From: Sphingomonas kyeonggiensis
Lineage (GTDB): Bacteria; Pseudomonadota; Alphaproteobacteria; Sphingomonadales; Sphingomonadaceae
Direction: 5' to 3'
Length of the DNA stretch: 64,000 bases
NCBI RefSeq assembly: GCF_014196745.1
Contig: NZ_JACIEH010000001.1
Span: 1,178,001 to 1,242,000 of the forward strand
Under the pieces are notes generated by a model, which saw only the letters and a list, made by a program, of their open reading frames with translations, was not told the origin of the DNA and made no database searches. Each line of letters opens with the position of its first letter. Within the stretch, counting starts at the first letter, position 1. Positions 37,320-46,592 of this stretch are shown here, in pieces. The position numbers were made by a program, and so were the translations under genes.

Positions 37320-37798
37320 CCGACACGCAGGAAATCCAGACCGTAACCTTCGGGCTGGGGGCGGAGATCTTCGCGGTTCCGGTGACATTGGTTCGCGAAA
37401 TCCTCGATTACCGCGAGACCTTTCGCATCCCCAACGGCCCGGATTACCTGCTCGGGCTGACGGACATGCGCGGCGAGGGAATTGCCACGATAGACTTCCG
37501 CCTTCGGCTCGGCATGCCGCATGTCGAACCGACGCCCAACACGCGGATCCTGGTCGTGGACGTTCCCGTAGCCGATCGCGTGCTCGTGCTCGGGCTGGTG
37601 GTGGATCGCGTGCTGGAAGTCAGCACCTTTCGCGGTGACCAGATCGGCGCCGCGCCCGACATCGGCGTGCGCTGGCCGTCCGAATATATCGCCGGGGTGG
37701 TGAAGCGGACGGAGGGCTTCGTCGTGCTGGTCGATGTCGCGCGCATCTTCTCGGCTGGGGAAGCCGCTCTGTTGCTTCCGATTTCCTCGGCGGCCTGA
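37316..37798 (+). CDS. cheW: CheW coupling protein (second copy)
   Basis: A 160-residue CheW domain beginning at the ATG that overlaps the MCP stop (the open frame extends far upstream inside the MCP gene and is not used). Motifs are [20 protein letters not shown], the [17 protein letters not shown] loop in place of the usual N-x-RG, and [10 protein letters not shown]. Position directly after the MCP pair suggests it serves those receptors. Confidence 0.92.
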   Translation: MTDTQEIQTVTFGLGAEIFAVPVTLVREILDYRETFRIPNGPDYLLGLTDMRGEGIATIDFRLRLGMPHVEPTPNTRILVVDVPVADRVLVLGLVVDRVLEVSTFRGDQIGAAPDIGVRWPSEYIAGVVKRTEGFVVLVDVARIFSAGEAALLLPISSAA

Positions 37799-37804
37799 CG
37801 AAAC

Positions 37805-37835
37805 GGCCCGGCTCGCCCCTGTGGGGAGTCGGGCC
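37805..37835. terminator. GC-rich hairpin between cheW and cheR
   Basis: GGCCCGGCTCGCCCC pairs with GGGGAGTCGGGCC across a three-base loop (one bulge, one G-T pair). No T run follows, so it may be an intercistronic mRNA-stabilising or attenuating hairpin rather than a true terminator. It falls in one of the larger gaps of the operon (about 106 bases). Confidence 0.35.
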
Positions 37836-37904
37836 TGATCGCCCGAACTCCCTCTTCCGCCCGTGTTCCCGCAACCGGGCCTCCAGTCTATCGGAGCAGG
37901 TCCA

Positions 37905-38768
37905 TTGGCTACCGCCGCAACGACCCTTAGCGCCCCGTCCTCGGGCACCGACCAGATGAACCGGCGCAACTTCGCGATGCTGTCGAGCTACATCTACGAT
38001 TACTCCGGCATCAAGATGCCCGAGAGCAAGAAAACGATGCTCGAAGGTCGTCTGCGCCGCCGCTTGCGCGCTACCGGCTGTCGTACGCTCGACGAATATT
38101 GCGACTATGTGTTCAAGGGTGATCACAGCGCCGATGAAGGGCTGCACCTCATCAATGCCGTTACAACCAACAAGACCGATTTCTTCCGCGAGCCGGCGCA
38201 TTTCGATTATCTGACCGAGACGATCCTGCCGGCCTTCAAGGCCAGCGGCATGCGCACGATCCGCGCCTGGAGCGCGGCCTGCTCGACCGGGCCGGAGCCC
38301 TATACGGTGGCGATGGTGCTGGACGATTTCGCCGATACGCAGGGCGGCCCTTCCTATGGCATCCTCGCCACCGATCTGGATACCGAGGTGCTCGCCGCAG
38401 CCCGCGCGGGCATCTATCCGGTCGATCTGGTCGAGCCGGTGCCGGCAGACCTGCAGCGCAAATATGTGATGCGCTCGCTCGATCCGCGCCGCCGCGACAT
38501 CCGCATGACGCCCGAACTGCGCAGCGCGATCGGCTTTGCCCGACTGAACCTGATGGACGATCGCTACCCCGTGGGGGAGGCGATGCACCTGATCTTCTGC
38601 CGCAACGTGCTGATCTATTTCGACAAGCCCACGCAGCGGAAGGTCGTGACGCGGCTCGTCGATTGCCTGGCGCCGGGCGGTTATCTGTTCCTCGGTCATT
38701 CGGAATCGATCACCGGTCTGGACCTGCCGCTGACCCAGGTCGCCAACACCGTGTTCAAGCGGAGCTGA
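37905..38768 (+). CDS. cheR: Chemotaxis protein methyltransferase CheR
   Basis: S-adenosylmethionine-dependent methylation of receptor glutamates. TTG at 37905 is proposed as start because of GGAG 8 bases upstream, giving 287 residues; ATG 37956 (271 residues) is the alternative and a GTG at 37863 is less likely. The N-terminal helical domain includes [20 protein letters not shown]. The methyltransferase fold shows [16 protein letters not shown] (SAM-binding), [19 protein letters not shown] and [17 protein letters not shown]. It is followed 5 bases later by cheB, the usual partner. Confidence 0.92.
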   Translation: MATAATTLSAPSSGTDQMNRRNFAMLSSYIYDYSGIKMPESKKTMLEGRLRRRLRATGCRTLDEYCDYVFKGDHSADEGLHLINAVTTNKTDFFREPAHFDYLTETILPAFKASGMRTIRAWSAACSTGPEPYTVAMVLDDFADTQGGPSYGILATDLDTEVLAAARAGIYPVDLVEPVPADLQRKYVMRSLDPRRRDIRMTPELRSAIGFARLNLMDDRYPVGEAMHLIFCRNVLIYFDKPTQRKVVTRLVDCLAPGGYLFLGHSESITGLDLPLTQVANTVFKRS

Positions 38769-38773
38769 CCGGC

Positions 38774-39862
38774 ATGCCCGCCGCCAGGAAAATCCGCGTG
38801 CTCGTCATCGACGATTCCGCCAGCGTGCGCCAGACAATGACGGCGATCCTCCAGGAAGATCCCGAGATCGAAGTAATCGGCGCGGCATCCGATCCCTTCA
38901 CCGCCGCCAAGCGGTTGCAGGAGGAAGTGCCCGACGTCATCACCCTGGATGTCGAGATGCCGCGGATGGACGGCATTACCTTCCTGCGCAAGCTGATGGC
39001 GCAATGCCCGCTGCCGGTGGTGATGTGTTCCTCGCTCACCGAAGAGGGATCGGAAACGCTGCTGCAGGCGATGGAAGCAGGTGCGGTGGACGTGATCCTG
39101 AAGCCGCGTGTCGGCGTTGCCGATCACCTCGCCGAGCACAATCTGCAGATTCGGGATGTGGTGAAGGCGGCAGCCAAGGCACGGGTGCGTGGCCGCCCTG
39201 CCTATCGGGAGCCCAGGTCGCAGCTGCCGGAGAAGAAATTGACCGCAGATGCGGTGCTGCCCCCGCCGAACGGCCGCGCGATGAGCCGCACCACGGAGAT
39301 GGTGGTGTGTCTGGGCGCATCGACCGGCGGAACCGAAGCGCTGCGCGAGGTACTGGAGGCACTGCCGGCCAATTCGCCGGGCGTCGTCGTGGTGCAGCAC
39401 ATGCCGGAGAATTTCACGCGAGCTTTCGCCTCGCGGCTCAATACGCTGTGCGAAGTCGACGTGAAGGAAGCCGCGGACGGCGATCCGGTACTGCGGGGCC
39501 ATGTGCTGATTGCGCCTGGCGGCAAGCACACGATGCTGGAGCGGCAGGGCGCGCGCTATCATGTTTCGGTCCGTGACGGGCCCTTGGTATCTCGGCATCG
39601 CCCCTCGGTGGACGTGCTGTTCCGGTCCGCCGCGCGGGCCGCGGGATCGAACGCGGTGGGCATCATCATGACCGGCATGGGCGATGATGGTGCGCGGGGC
39701 CTGCTCGAGATGAAGCAGGCCGGTGCGCGTACCTTCGCACAGGACGAGGCCACCTCGATCGTGTTCGGCATGCCGAAGGAAGCGATTGCGCGTGGTGCGG
39801 CCGATCGGGTGGTGCCGCTGGGCATGATCGCTCGCGAATTGCTGCAGGCGACGTCGCGATGA
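38774..39862 (+). CDS. cheB: Chemotaxis response regulator protein-glutamate methylesterase CheB
   Basis: A 362-residue two-domain protein: receiver at 1-125 with phosphoacceptor D59 ([11 protein letters not shown]), a linker, and the methylesterase with the triad S183 ([10 protein letters not shown]), H209 (QHMPENF) and D305 (GMGDDGARG). Start ATG 38774 lies 5 bases after the cheR stop. It removes methyl groups from receptors when phosphorylated by CheA. No CheD gene is seen next to it. Confidence 0.94.
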   Translation: MPAARKIRVLVIDDSASVRQTMTAILQEDPEIEVIGAASDPFTAAKRLQEEVPDVITLDVEMPRMDGITFLRKLMAQCPLPVVMCSSLTEEGSETLLQAMEAGAVDVILKPRVGVADHLAEHNLQIRDVVKAAAKARVRGRPAYREPRSQLPEKKLTADAVLPPPNGRAMSRTTEMVVCLGASTGGTEALREVLEALPANSPGVVVVQHMPENFTRAFASRLNTLCEVDVKEAADGDPVLRGHVLIAPGGKHTMLERQGARYHVSVRDGPLVSRHRPSVDVLFRSAARAAGSNAVGIIMTGMGDDGARGLLEMKQAGARTFAQDEATSIVFGMPKEAIARGAADRVVPLGMIARELLQATSR

Positions 39863-40017
39863 GCGTGCATTCCACAGGAGTCGGGCGTTGAGACCGACAA
39901 GGCATGTGATGCTCGATGACGGCATCTCCGAGCTCGAAGTCAGGGCGTGGAACCCGATCCGCTGGTCCGACGACATGAAACTATATCACGGCCGCATCGG
40001 CCATACCGGAGGACAGC

Positions 40018-41736
40018 GTGTATCTTTCGAAGATAGCTGATCAGCATCCCGAGCCCGTGGCGGCACTGGAGGAGGTGCGCCTCGCGCTTGGCGGCGTTGC
40101 CAGCAACCTGGACGCACGCTTCGTCGAGGCGGGCACGGCGCTTGCCCACACCTATGACATTGTCGAGAAGCTCGTTTCTTCGCTGGAGCGCGTCACCAAT
40201 GCGCTTGATCGCGAAGGCACTGATGCGGCGATCGGGAATATGCGCAGCACCGCGGATCGTCTCATGCGCCTGCCCGATGTGCAGGCCGGACGTGAACAGG
40301 CGCTGGGCGCCATCCTGCAGGCAGGCAACGCGCTGAAGTCGCAGATCGCGCAGGTCAACCGGACGCTACGCTTTCTTCGTATCTGCGGCCTGAACATCAA
40401 GGTCGCAGCTGCCGGAATGGGCGAGTTTTCGGACTTTTCCGACGGAATGTTCGCCAGGCTCGATATCGCGGAAGCCGAAATGCAGGGCATCGCGCGCGAG
40501 GTCGAGCGGCTGGCGGAAGGTGTACCCGATGTGCTTGCCGTCGAGCAGCAACTGGCGGCCGAATGCGCGGCGGTGGTGCCGCATGTCCCCGCACGCCTCG
40601 CCGATGACGCGGTGGCACTACAGCAGCATCAGGCGGAGCTGGCGAAGCGCGCGGCGCAGATCGCCGATGTAGCGCGTGACGTGCGCACCAAGGTCGGAAT
40701 CGCACTCGGCGCGTTACAGATCGGCGATATCACCCGCCAGCGTATCGAGCATGTGGTCGATGGTGGCCGGTTGCTCGATACTTTCCTGGGGGAACGTGGT
40801 GAGATCAGTCCTGCCGTGGCTGATGCCGTTCGGGGGCACATGCTGGCGCTGCTGGCTGCGCAGGCATTCGAAACCGTGACCGATTTCAAGCGCGAGACCC
40901 GCTTGTTGTCGCAGAGCCTTCACGACATCCGCCCCAACACCGTGGCATTGCTGGAGCTCAAGGATACGGAGGGCTCCGATGGCGGGCAACATGAAGGCTC
41001 CTTCCTCAACGTTCTGGAGCGCAGTGTTGTCGAGGTCGAAAGCGTCACCGGGCAATTGCGCGAAGCCGATGCACGGTCGCAGCAACTGGGCAACGCCACA
41101 TCGGAAACGGCCCGGAATCTGGGCGAGCGGCTCAAGAATGTCCACCGCGTCAAGAAGGACGTCGAGCATATGGCGTGGAATACCGATCTACGCTGCTATC
41201 GCATGGGCAACGAAGGTCGAAGCCTGGCGGTGATTGCCAGCGAGATCCGTGGATTTTCTGCGACGCTGGAACGCATTTCGGCGGAGATTGGCGGATCATT
41301 CCAGCAGATTGCCGGAGCGGCCGAAACGATAGTCGATCCGCAGTCGGATAGCGAAGCCGGGCAATCGCTCGGGGAGTCGCTCGAATGCATTCGCGAAGGC
41401 GGGCGAAAGATGCGCGACGGCCTGTCAGGCCTTGATGACGACGCTTCGCAGATCGCGGACATATTGCGCGAAGCGACCGAGAAGGTCGACTGCGAGGAAG
41501 TGAGCGAAATGCTCGCTAGCCTGGCCGCCCAGCTTTCCGCCTTCGCACGACCGCAGACCGAATTTGCCGATGAGACTGCGCTGCTGCTGTCCGAACTGCT
41601 CGCGGTGCTTGCCGGGAGCTATACGATGGCGAGCGAGCGGGTGATCCACAAACAATTCGCCGTCACCGAGGAGCCCGAAGCGGAAGTATCGGTGACCTTC
41701 GATGCAGACGAAGACGATGATGATGGGCTGTTTTAG
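40018..41736 (+). CDS. Soluble coiled-coil protein with degenerate MCP signalling tip
   Basis: A 572-residue, largely helical protein without membrane segments or signal peptide. GTG at 40018 has a strong GGAGG site 5 bases upstream. It starts with heptad-rich helices, and around residues 386-415 carries [20 protein letters not shown] followed by [17 protein letters not shown], which lines up with the MCP hairpin tip (N[23 protein letters not shown]) but with several consensus positions replaced. The C-terminus is very acidic ([11 protein letters not shown]). It ends the chemotaxis operon. It could be a cytoplasmic receptor or adaptor competing at the array; function is inferred only from position and this resemblance. 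Confidence 0.8.
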   Translation: MYLSKIADQHPEPVAALEEVRLALGGVASNLDARFVEAGTALAHTYDIVEKLVSSLERVTNALDREGTDAAIGNMRSTADRLMRLPDVQAGREQALGAILQAGNALKSQIAQVNRTLRFLRICGLNIKVAAAGMGEFSDFSDGMFARLDIAEAEMQGIAREVERLAEGVPDVLAVEQQLAAECAAVVPHVPARLADDAVALQQHQAELAKRAAQIADVARDVRTKVGIALGALQIGDITRQRIEHVVDGGRLLDTFLGERGEISPAVADAVRGHMLALLAAQAFETVTDFKRETRLLSQSLHDIRPNTVALLELKDTEGSDGGQHEGSFLNVLERSVVEVESVTGQLREADARSQQLGNATSETARNLGERLKNVHRVKKDVEHMAWNTDLRCYRMGNEGRSLAVIASEIRGFSATLERISAEIGGSFQQIAGAAETIVDPQSDSEAGQSLGESLECIREGGRKMRDGLSGLDDDASQIADILREATEKVDCEEVSEMLASLAAQLSAFARPQTEFADETALLLSELLAVLAGSYTMASERVIHKQFAVTEEPEAEVSVTFDADEDDDDGLF

Positions 41737-41780
41737 AGGGGGCTCCTCGAGGGGGTCGGGGATGCTGGCATCGGCGGAGA

Positions 41781-41926
41781 AGAATGCTCGCGGTAACGCT
41801 GGAGAGAGACACGATGCGCGCGCTGTTGCCGCTTCGCAGCAGCGGCAGCAGGCCGGCGGTTAGCGCAAAATGGCCGAGATAGTTGGTGCCGAACTGCAGT
41901 TCGAAGCCGTCGCTGGTCTCCTGACG
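41781..41926 (-). pseudogene. Short-chain dehydrogenase fragment
   Basis: About 48 residues on the minus strand ([20 protein letters not shown], then LTAGLLPLL and [13 protein letters not shown]) match the middle of SDR/retinol-dehydrogenase-like enzymes, up to the conserved Ser region. Both the Rossmann N-terminus and the YxxxK part are missing, and flanking sequence in the frame is unrelated. It abuts the TetR fragment on the opposite strand, so it is a deletion scar, not a gene. Confidence 0.6.
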
Positions 41927-41939
41927 TTCTGGTGTACGG

Positions 41940-42134
41940 CACGAGCAGACCTTGTTCGCAGCGCTGCGTGAGAAATGGCCGGAGCCCGAGCGCGAGACGG
42001 CCCTCAGGATGATCGCGATGTTGTCGATCGGCGCCGTGCGGCTGTCTTTGGACACGTTGGGCCGGGAGGACGGCAAGCGCCCGCTCGCCGAGATATTGGT
42101 GGCCGCATTCGACGCGCTGGAGCGCGAGATCTAG
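41940..42134 (+). pseudogene. TetR-family regulator, C-terminal fragment
   Basis: About 64 residues ([20 protein letters not shown], then [20 protein letters not shown] and [15 protein letters not shown] before the stop) look like the last helices of a TetR-type ligand-binding domain. There is no helix-turn-helix and no start; an in-frame TTG at 41952 is unlikely to be used. Its 5' side meets the SDR remnant, suggesting loss of the region between a once divergent tetR/SDR pair. Confidence 0.55.
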
Positions 42135-42225
42135 ACCGGCTGGCGACGCCTCGGTCTCGCTTGCGCATCCGGATCAGCTGCCGCTCGCGCTTTGGGAGGG
42201 TGCAGGAGGAGACGTCTGTTTCGGA

Positions 42226-43518
42226 TCAGTGTTGCGCGGTTACTGGCGGGCGGCATTCTCGCCAGGCGACTCTTACGGCGTTTCTCTCGCGGCCGTTCAA
42301 TGCCATTGACGTCAGCCAATAGGCGCTGGTGTCGTTCTCGCCGAATTCGACCTGCGCGGAAAGATTGCCCAGGTGAACGATGTCGGCCGCCAACGCCTCG
42401 GACGGATAGAGCAGGATATGGGCCCACCGCGCGTCGGCGAGCAGGCGGACCTGAGGTGCTTCGAAATTCTGGTGCGCGCCACCTTCGACGAACAGCCTTA
42501 CCGCGCCAATGACGCTGCCGTCGGTCACCGCGAAATATTCGTCAGGCTTCTTCTGATAGTCGCTGAGCAGCGTCATGCGGACGGAATGCGGATCCTGGAT
42601 CAGTCCCGGATAGTCCGACAGTTCGAGAGTCTCTTTCGGCTTGGTCAGGATAACGACCGGCCGGACAGCTCCGCCCCCTGCAGATGAGCATTCGAAGCTC
42701 GTTTGATACCGGAAGTCCGTGCCGGTCTCGATACCCACCGCGAGCAGATGGTCGCCCTCGGCGAGCAACTGCACGTTCCAGCCCCTTTCGTCGCCGAGCG
42801 CGACGCGCAGCTCCTCAAGCGTTTTCAAGTCGGGGAAGCTCATATCGCTGGGCGTCGCCGAGGAGGCCAATTTCAGGATCCCGGCATCCACGCCCATATC
42901 GGCAACATATTTGGCGAGCTCGCTTGAAGTGACCTGCGACTGCCCGGACAGGTCTGCGCTAAAGGCTTGCGCCTTCTCGGGCGAACTCAGAAACGCGGCC
43001 GCGAGCGGTCCTTCGAATTGATGAAACCCAATCCGGACTTTGTTGTCCCGCCCATTATCGAGTGCGTTCGGGAAGGAGATGTAGCGGTGCGGTCCGCCCA
43101 GAAACGCATAGGCGCAGGCACTCAGGCAGATGCCATCCAGATTGGAGTCGATCTTCTCGCCGCGTATCATGCGGCCGAACCGCAAAGCCCCGTCGAGATT
43201 GCCTCCCGGGCTGTTGAACCAAAGCGATCGAATCCGCAGTTTCTTCTCGCTCATAAGCTTGAGATAGTCGGCAAAGTCCCGAGGTGTGTCCGGTGTGATG
43301 GTCCCTATGGCCTTCACCTCTACCGATCCGGCTTCTCCGTAATAGATCGCGAACTTCATCGGCGCTTCCAGCTGCTCCGCTGTCGGCACCGGCTCTTCTT
43401 GAGGTCCGCCGGCCAGCGCGGGCGCAAATGCTGAGCCAGTTATCAGGGCAACACTAAGGGCGAAGCGGGCCATCGCGTGCGCGCTGACGGTGAAGCGGCG
43501 GGAAGCTTTATTGATCAT
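42226..43518 (-). CDS. Exported ClpP-fold serine protease-like protein A
   Basis: A 430-residue protein; ATG at 43516-43518 gives a signal peptide ending in APALAGG. The N-terminal half has the ClpP/SppA-like layout of the COG3904 group: NSPGGN (102-107) for the oxyanion strand, CLSACAYAFLGG with S133 as likely nucleophile, and GFHQF with H166. The C-terminal 200 residues are unassigned. Its start overlaps the stop of the paralogue upstream by 11 bases. Such proteins are known as predicted periplasmic proteins with no established substrate. It is the last gene of a four-gene overlapping operon next to degraded genes and a tRNA. Confidence 0.8.
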   Translation of the reverse strand: MINKASRRFTVSAHAMARFALSVALITGSAFAPALAGGPQEEPVPTAEQLEAPMKFAIYYGEAGSVEVKAIGTITPDTPRDFADYLKLMSEKKLRIRSLWFNSPGGNLDGALRFGRMIRGEKIDSNLDGICLSACAYAFLGGPHRYISFPNALDNGRDNKVRIGFHQFEGPLAAAFLSSPEKAQAFSADLSGQSQVTSSELAKYVADMGVDAGILKLASSATPSDMSFPDLKTLEELRVALGDERGWNVQLLAEGDHLLAVGIETGTDFRYQTSFECSSAGGGAVRPVVILTKPKETLELSDYPGLIQDPHSVRMTLLSDYQKKPDEYFAVTDGSVIGAVRLFVEGGAHQNFEAPQVRLLADARWAHILLYPSEALAADIVHLGNLSAQVEFGENDTSAYWLTSMALNGRERNAVRVAWRECRPPVTAQH

Positions 43519-44863
43519 CCTCAGCCTTCGCCTCCTTCTTCCGCTTGTTCTTCTTCTCCCTCGGCAACGCCACCCGGCTGTAAGGGTCCGAATCTTCGTC
43601 TTGCGGTCCACTCTCGATGAAGGGGCATTGAGCAATCGCCGTCATCAGATCCTTGAGCGGCCGGGCAGGAATCTCGCTTATCCTGATCCAGTGATCGGAG
43701 GATTCCTTGCCGTCGGAATTAATGGTGAACTCGACCCCACCGCTGCGCTGAAGCAATTCGAAGAAGTATGGGCCGGGGAATGCGACGATGTTCGCCCATT
43801 CTTCATCGGCGTAGAAGGTAATGCCTATGACATTCCAAGTTTCAGTGCTGTAATATTCCTGCTCGCCGTCCTCTACCGCTTTGTAATCATCACCAGATTC
43901 TTCATAGCGATAGGCTGGTCCGATCCATTTCATGCCCACATCGATTTGCTGTAGAGAATCGCCCTGATCTGGGAAAAAATAGCCGTTCGGCTTCTCGTTG
44001 TAGGAAGATCCGTTCAGCTTTTCCCATTTAATCCAATCGCCGATCATTAGTGGATAGGAGGATGCTGGGTAGTCTCCCTTGGGGAGCGACAGGACGATCG
44101 CCGGCTGATTCTTGTTGTTGGAATCAGGGAAGCAACCAAAGGTAACTTGCTTCCTGTGGTTCGTGTCGGCGGAGAGCCCGATCGAGACGATCCGTCCCAG
44201 GTCGGAACTCATCGTGAAGGTCCATTGATCGTCCCCTTCGAACAGGACGCGAAGGTGCTTCAACGTCGCGACATCTGGATAGACCATGGTTCCGGGAAGC
44301 GCCCGGGAGGCGATGCGGATGATCTCGACGCTGACCCCCATCTCCTCGACATAAGCGGCCAGCGCGCTTGTCGATCCTTGGGCATGCCCCGAGACGTCGT
44401 CGACAAGGGCGCGCTTCTTCGCCATCGACTGCAAGCCGGCCGCGTTCAGGCCGGCAGAGAATTGGTGAAAGCCAAGCACATCCTGTTGGCCGCCGCTCAA
44501 TCCTGCAAAGCGCGTCAGCCCACCCAGAAAGGCATAGGCGCAGGCGCTCCTGCAATAGCCGTTTTCGAGCGCGAGCCCGGTCGAAATACGGCGGGATCGC
44601 AGGATTCTCCCCAGCGCAAGCGCCGGGTCCAGATTACCGCCGTCGCTTCGGAAGAGGACGTCCGTGATCGGCCTGCCTGGGCCCAGGCGCTCCTCGAAGG
44701 CGAGGAAGGCGGCGGGTGTGGACTCGTCTATCGTCCCACTGGCAATGACAACGACGCCAGCCGGAGGCTGAAACTCCGAAAGCGTGAATTGCATCGGTTT
44801 GGCGAATGCGACCGTTGGCCACGCTACCAAGGCGGTGAGCAACGCCGCGAAGACCCGGCTCAT
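43508..44863 (-). CDS. Exported ClpP-fold serine protease-like protein B
   Basis: A 451-residue paralogue of protein A. The signal peptide ends near AFAKP. Core motifs are FRSDGGNLDPALALG (oxyanion region, with D in place of P), CRSACAYAFLGG with S106, and LGFHQF with H133. The C-terminal half differs strongly from protein A and is acidic/aromatic; the last 25 residues form a Lys/Glu-rich tail (EKKNKRKKEAKAEDDQ). The ATG overlaps the upstream gene by 4 bases. Two unequal copies side by side suggest hetero-oligomer formation, as in ClpP-type assemblies, but that is inference. Confidence 0.8.
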   Translation of the reverse strand: MSRVFAALLTALVAWPTVAFAKPMQFTLSEFQPPAGVVVIASGTIDESTPAAFLAFEERLGPGRPITDVLFRSDGGNLDPALALGRILRSRRISTGLALENGYCRSACAYAFLGGLTRFAGLSGGQQDVLGFHQFSAGLNAAGLQSMAKKRALVDDVSGHAQGSTSALAAYVEEMGVSVEIIRIASRALPGTMVYPDVATLKHLRVLFEGDDQWTFTMSSDLGRIVSIGLSADTNHRKQVTFGCFPDSNNKNQPAIVLSLPKGDYPASSYPLMIGDWIKWEKLNGSSYNEKPNGYFFPDQGDSLQQIDVGMKWIGPAYRYEESGDDYKAVEDGEQEYYSTETWNVIGITFYADEEWANIVAFPGPYFFELLQRSGGVEFTINSDGKESSDHWIRISEIPARPLKDLMTAIAQCPFIESGPQDEDSDPYSRVALPREKKNKRKKEAKAEDDQ

Positions 44864-45420
44864 TTTTTCGGGCTCGAAGCGATGAACCTCTCCAGCCCAC
44901 GCCCGATCTCCGGCGACATGGTCCTGCGCATTACCGAAATCGTGCTGGCATAGGTCTTGTGGAAATCGGTGGCGCTCGCCTTCAGAGCGGCCTGCAATAT
45001 CGTTGCGTCGCAGGCCGCAACCTCGATGCAGGTCTGGACCTGATCGTAGAAGGACGAAATCTCACCGACCGATAGGGTCGCGGGTTCGTTCGGGTTCTTC
45101 TCGTCATAGGCTGCGATGGCCTTTGAGATGAACTGATCGGCCTGTTGGTCACGCAGTCCGTCGGCCGCGTTAATTCTGTCGATGTCCGCGGCATAGGGCA
45201 GCCAGACGCGATTGAGATTTTGCCGGCTCTTGCTCACCTCGCCGGTATTGAACTGCTCGATATAGTTGAGTGCGTTCTCCGCGCGTTTGGTCGAGGCATC
45301 GTCGCTGAGTTGCTTCCAAAGCAGGAAGAGCGCGACGACAGCCGCCACATAGGAAACGGCCTCCAGCAGCTTCAGGACTGGGCCGATCCAGAGTTTTGCC
45401 TGTTCTGCTACCGCTCTCAC
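44860..45420 (-). CDS. Single-pass membrane protein, DUF4760-like
   Basis: A 186-residue protein. GTG at 45418-45420 is chosen because it overlaps the upstream stop (GTGA) and places a membrane segment at about residues 16-37 (AVSYVAAVVALFLLWKQL). A cytoplasmic or periplasmic helical domain follows, with RAENALNYIEQFNTGEVSKS and SFYDQVQTCIEVAAC. The overall plan (TM, then a helix pattern ending about 150 residues later) recalls DUF4760-type proteins; this is a weak match by eye. Both ends overlap neighbours by 4 bases, so it is co-translated with protease-like protein B. Confidence 0.7.
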   Translation of the reverse strand: MRAVAEQAKLWIGPVLKLLEAVSYVAAVVALFLLWKQLSDDASTKRAENALNYIEQFNTGEVSKSRQNLNRVWLPYAADIDRINAADGLRDQQADQFISKAIAAYDEKNPNEPATLSVGEISSFYDQVQTCIEVAACDATILQAALKASATDFHKTYASTISVMRRTMSPEIGRGLERFIASSPKK

Positions 45421-45800
45421 GGCGCAATGCAGGCGCTGCTGATCGATACCGCGCGTTGGCGTGCGAGGTTCCGCCGGGATTGAAGATCCCTGATGAGACA
45501 CCCGAACTCGCGCTTACTCAGCACCAGCACATTGCGATTTCTTGCCGTGTTGCCCCGGTGAATGTTCACGCTCTGGTTGGTGTTGAGCCGGCTGAGCTCG
45601 GTCTGTGTCGGCCGGGCGATCGGGCAAAGATCGAGATAGATCACCAGGACGTCCCGTGCGTCGGCCTCATAGGCGCGCCTGTGGTTGAGCAGGCACGCGG
45701 CCGCTCTTCCGTCGATGGTGATTGTTTCTTTTTGCGGCTCGGTGGCAGCGCCAATCGGCCCGCCATGCAGCACGGAAAGCAGAAGAAGAACGAAAGACAC
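45417..45800 (-). CDS. Small exported cysteine-containing protein, first gene of the protease operon
   Basis: A 127-residue protein. GTG at 45798-45800 follows an AGGGGG ribosome site and opens a signal peptide (SFVLLLLSVLHGGPIGA). The mature part has four cysteines (in AAACLLN, LDLCPIA, FGCLIRD and SSACIAP), enough for two disulfides in the periplasm. The frame extends further upstream without a better start. No family is recognised. It leads the overlapping four-gene operon with the DUF4760-like protein and the two ClpP-fold proteins. Confidence 0.65.
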   Translation of the reverse strand: MSFVLLLLSVLHGGPIGAATEPQKETITIDGRAAACLLNHRRAYEADARDVLVIYLDLCPIARPTQTELSRLNTNQSVNIHRGNTARNRNVLVLSKREFGCLIRDLQSRRNLARQRAVSISSACIAP

Positions 45801-45984
45801 CGACTTACCCCCTAAATTGGTGTTCCTAAGCTTAACTTTGCCTAGCGCTGTGGGGAAGGGTGTAGCTCGGAATAAAAACCCCGCGTTGCAAATGATATGC
45901 GAGATTTTCTTTTGCCGTGGCGTCGATGCGACGCCCGGTTCGGGCGGCATTTGGGGCTCGATTCTCCAGGTGTTCGGACATGGC

Positions 45985-46260
45985 GCGGCCACAGCTCGCG
46001 GAAGCCCTTATTCGACCTGCAAGGGGCTGATCACCACGACTGGTACAAGGGCCCGTGCGAAAACCTCAGTCTTGCAGAGGACCAGCTCTTCCCACCGCTC
46101 TTCAACCTCTGGATGGCGAAGCCGGGCAGCGAGGAGGCCGATGCACAAGCAATTTCCGAAATTCCGGCGGCCCTTGAGCGATGGGGAGGGAAGGCATTGG
46201 CGCTTCCCGCCGATCCGCCTCAGGCGGCGCAAACCCTGTGGCCGAAGACGCTGAAGTCGG
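45985..46260 (+). pseudogene. Unidentified gene fragment beside the tRNA
   Basis: A protein-like stretch on the plus strand (KPLFDLQGADHHDWYKGPCE, then EDQLFPPLFNLWMAKPG and AALERWGGKALALPADPP) sits inside a longer frame (45897-46349) whose two ends look random. No start with a ribosome site fits. It is probably a truncated remnant; the parent family is not recognised. The rest of 45801-46427 contains nothing else that I can support. Confidence 0.35.
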
Positions 46261-46427
46261 CCCCAATGTCACAATGTAGGGTTGGCGGCCGTAGAGCCAC
46301 CTCGCGAGGCCAGATAGGGGCGGCTGCCGTGATTCGCTCCCGCGAATGATCGCCGAGATCCGAGACGGCCTATTTGACGTATATTAGACGGCCTGCTTTG
46401 CCACCGCAGCCAAGCCTTTGAAATCGC

Positions 46428-46502
46428 TGGTGACCCCTACGAGAATCGAACTCGTGTTTTCGCCGTGAGAGGGCGACGTCCTGACCGCTAGACGAAGGGG
46501 CC
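46428..46502 (-). tRNA. tRNA-Glu (anticodon CTC)
   Basis: A 75-nt cloverleaf read on the minus strand. The acceptor stem GGCCCCT/AGGGGTC has one G-U pair; the D arm is GTC...GAC; anticodon stem TCGCC/GGCGA encloses loop CTCTCAC with anticodon CTC; the T arm is ACGAG-TTCGATT-CTCGT; the 3' CCA is encoded. Its 3' end faces the accessory region at 41.7-46.4 kb, the usual orientation when an island has entered at a tRNA gene. Confidence 0.93.
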
Positions 46503-46592
46503 GTGCAGCGGAAGCGGGCAATTACGGGTAGCATCTCTCCCCGTCAAGCGCCTTCCGGAAGGTTTGGCAATTTTATTGCGATGCCGCGTTTT

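Noticed and set aside
39909-40040. 43-codon frame between cheB and the MCP-like gene
   Set aside because: It overlaps the well-initiated downstream gene, has no clear ribosome site and no recognisable sequence.
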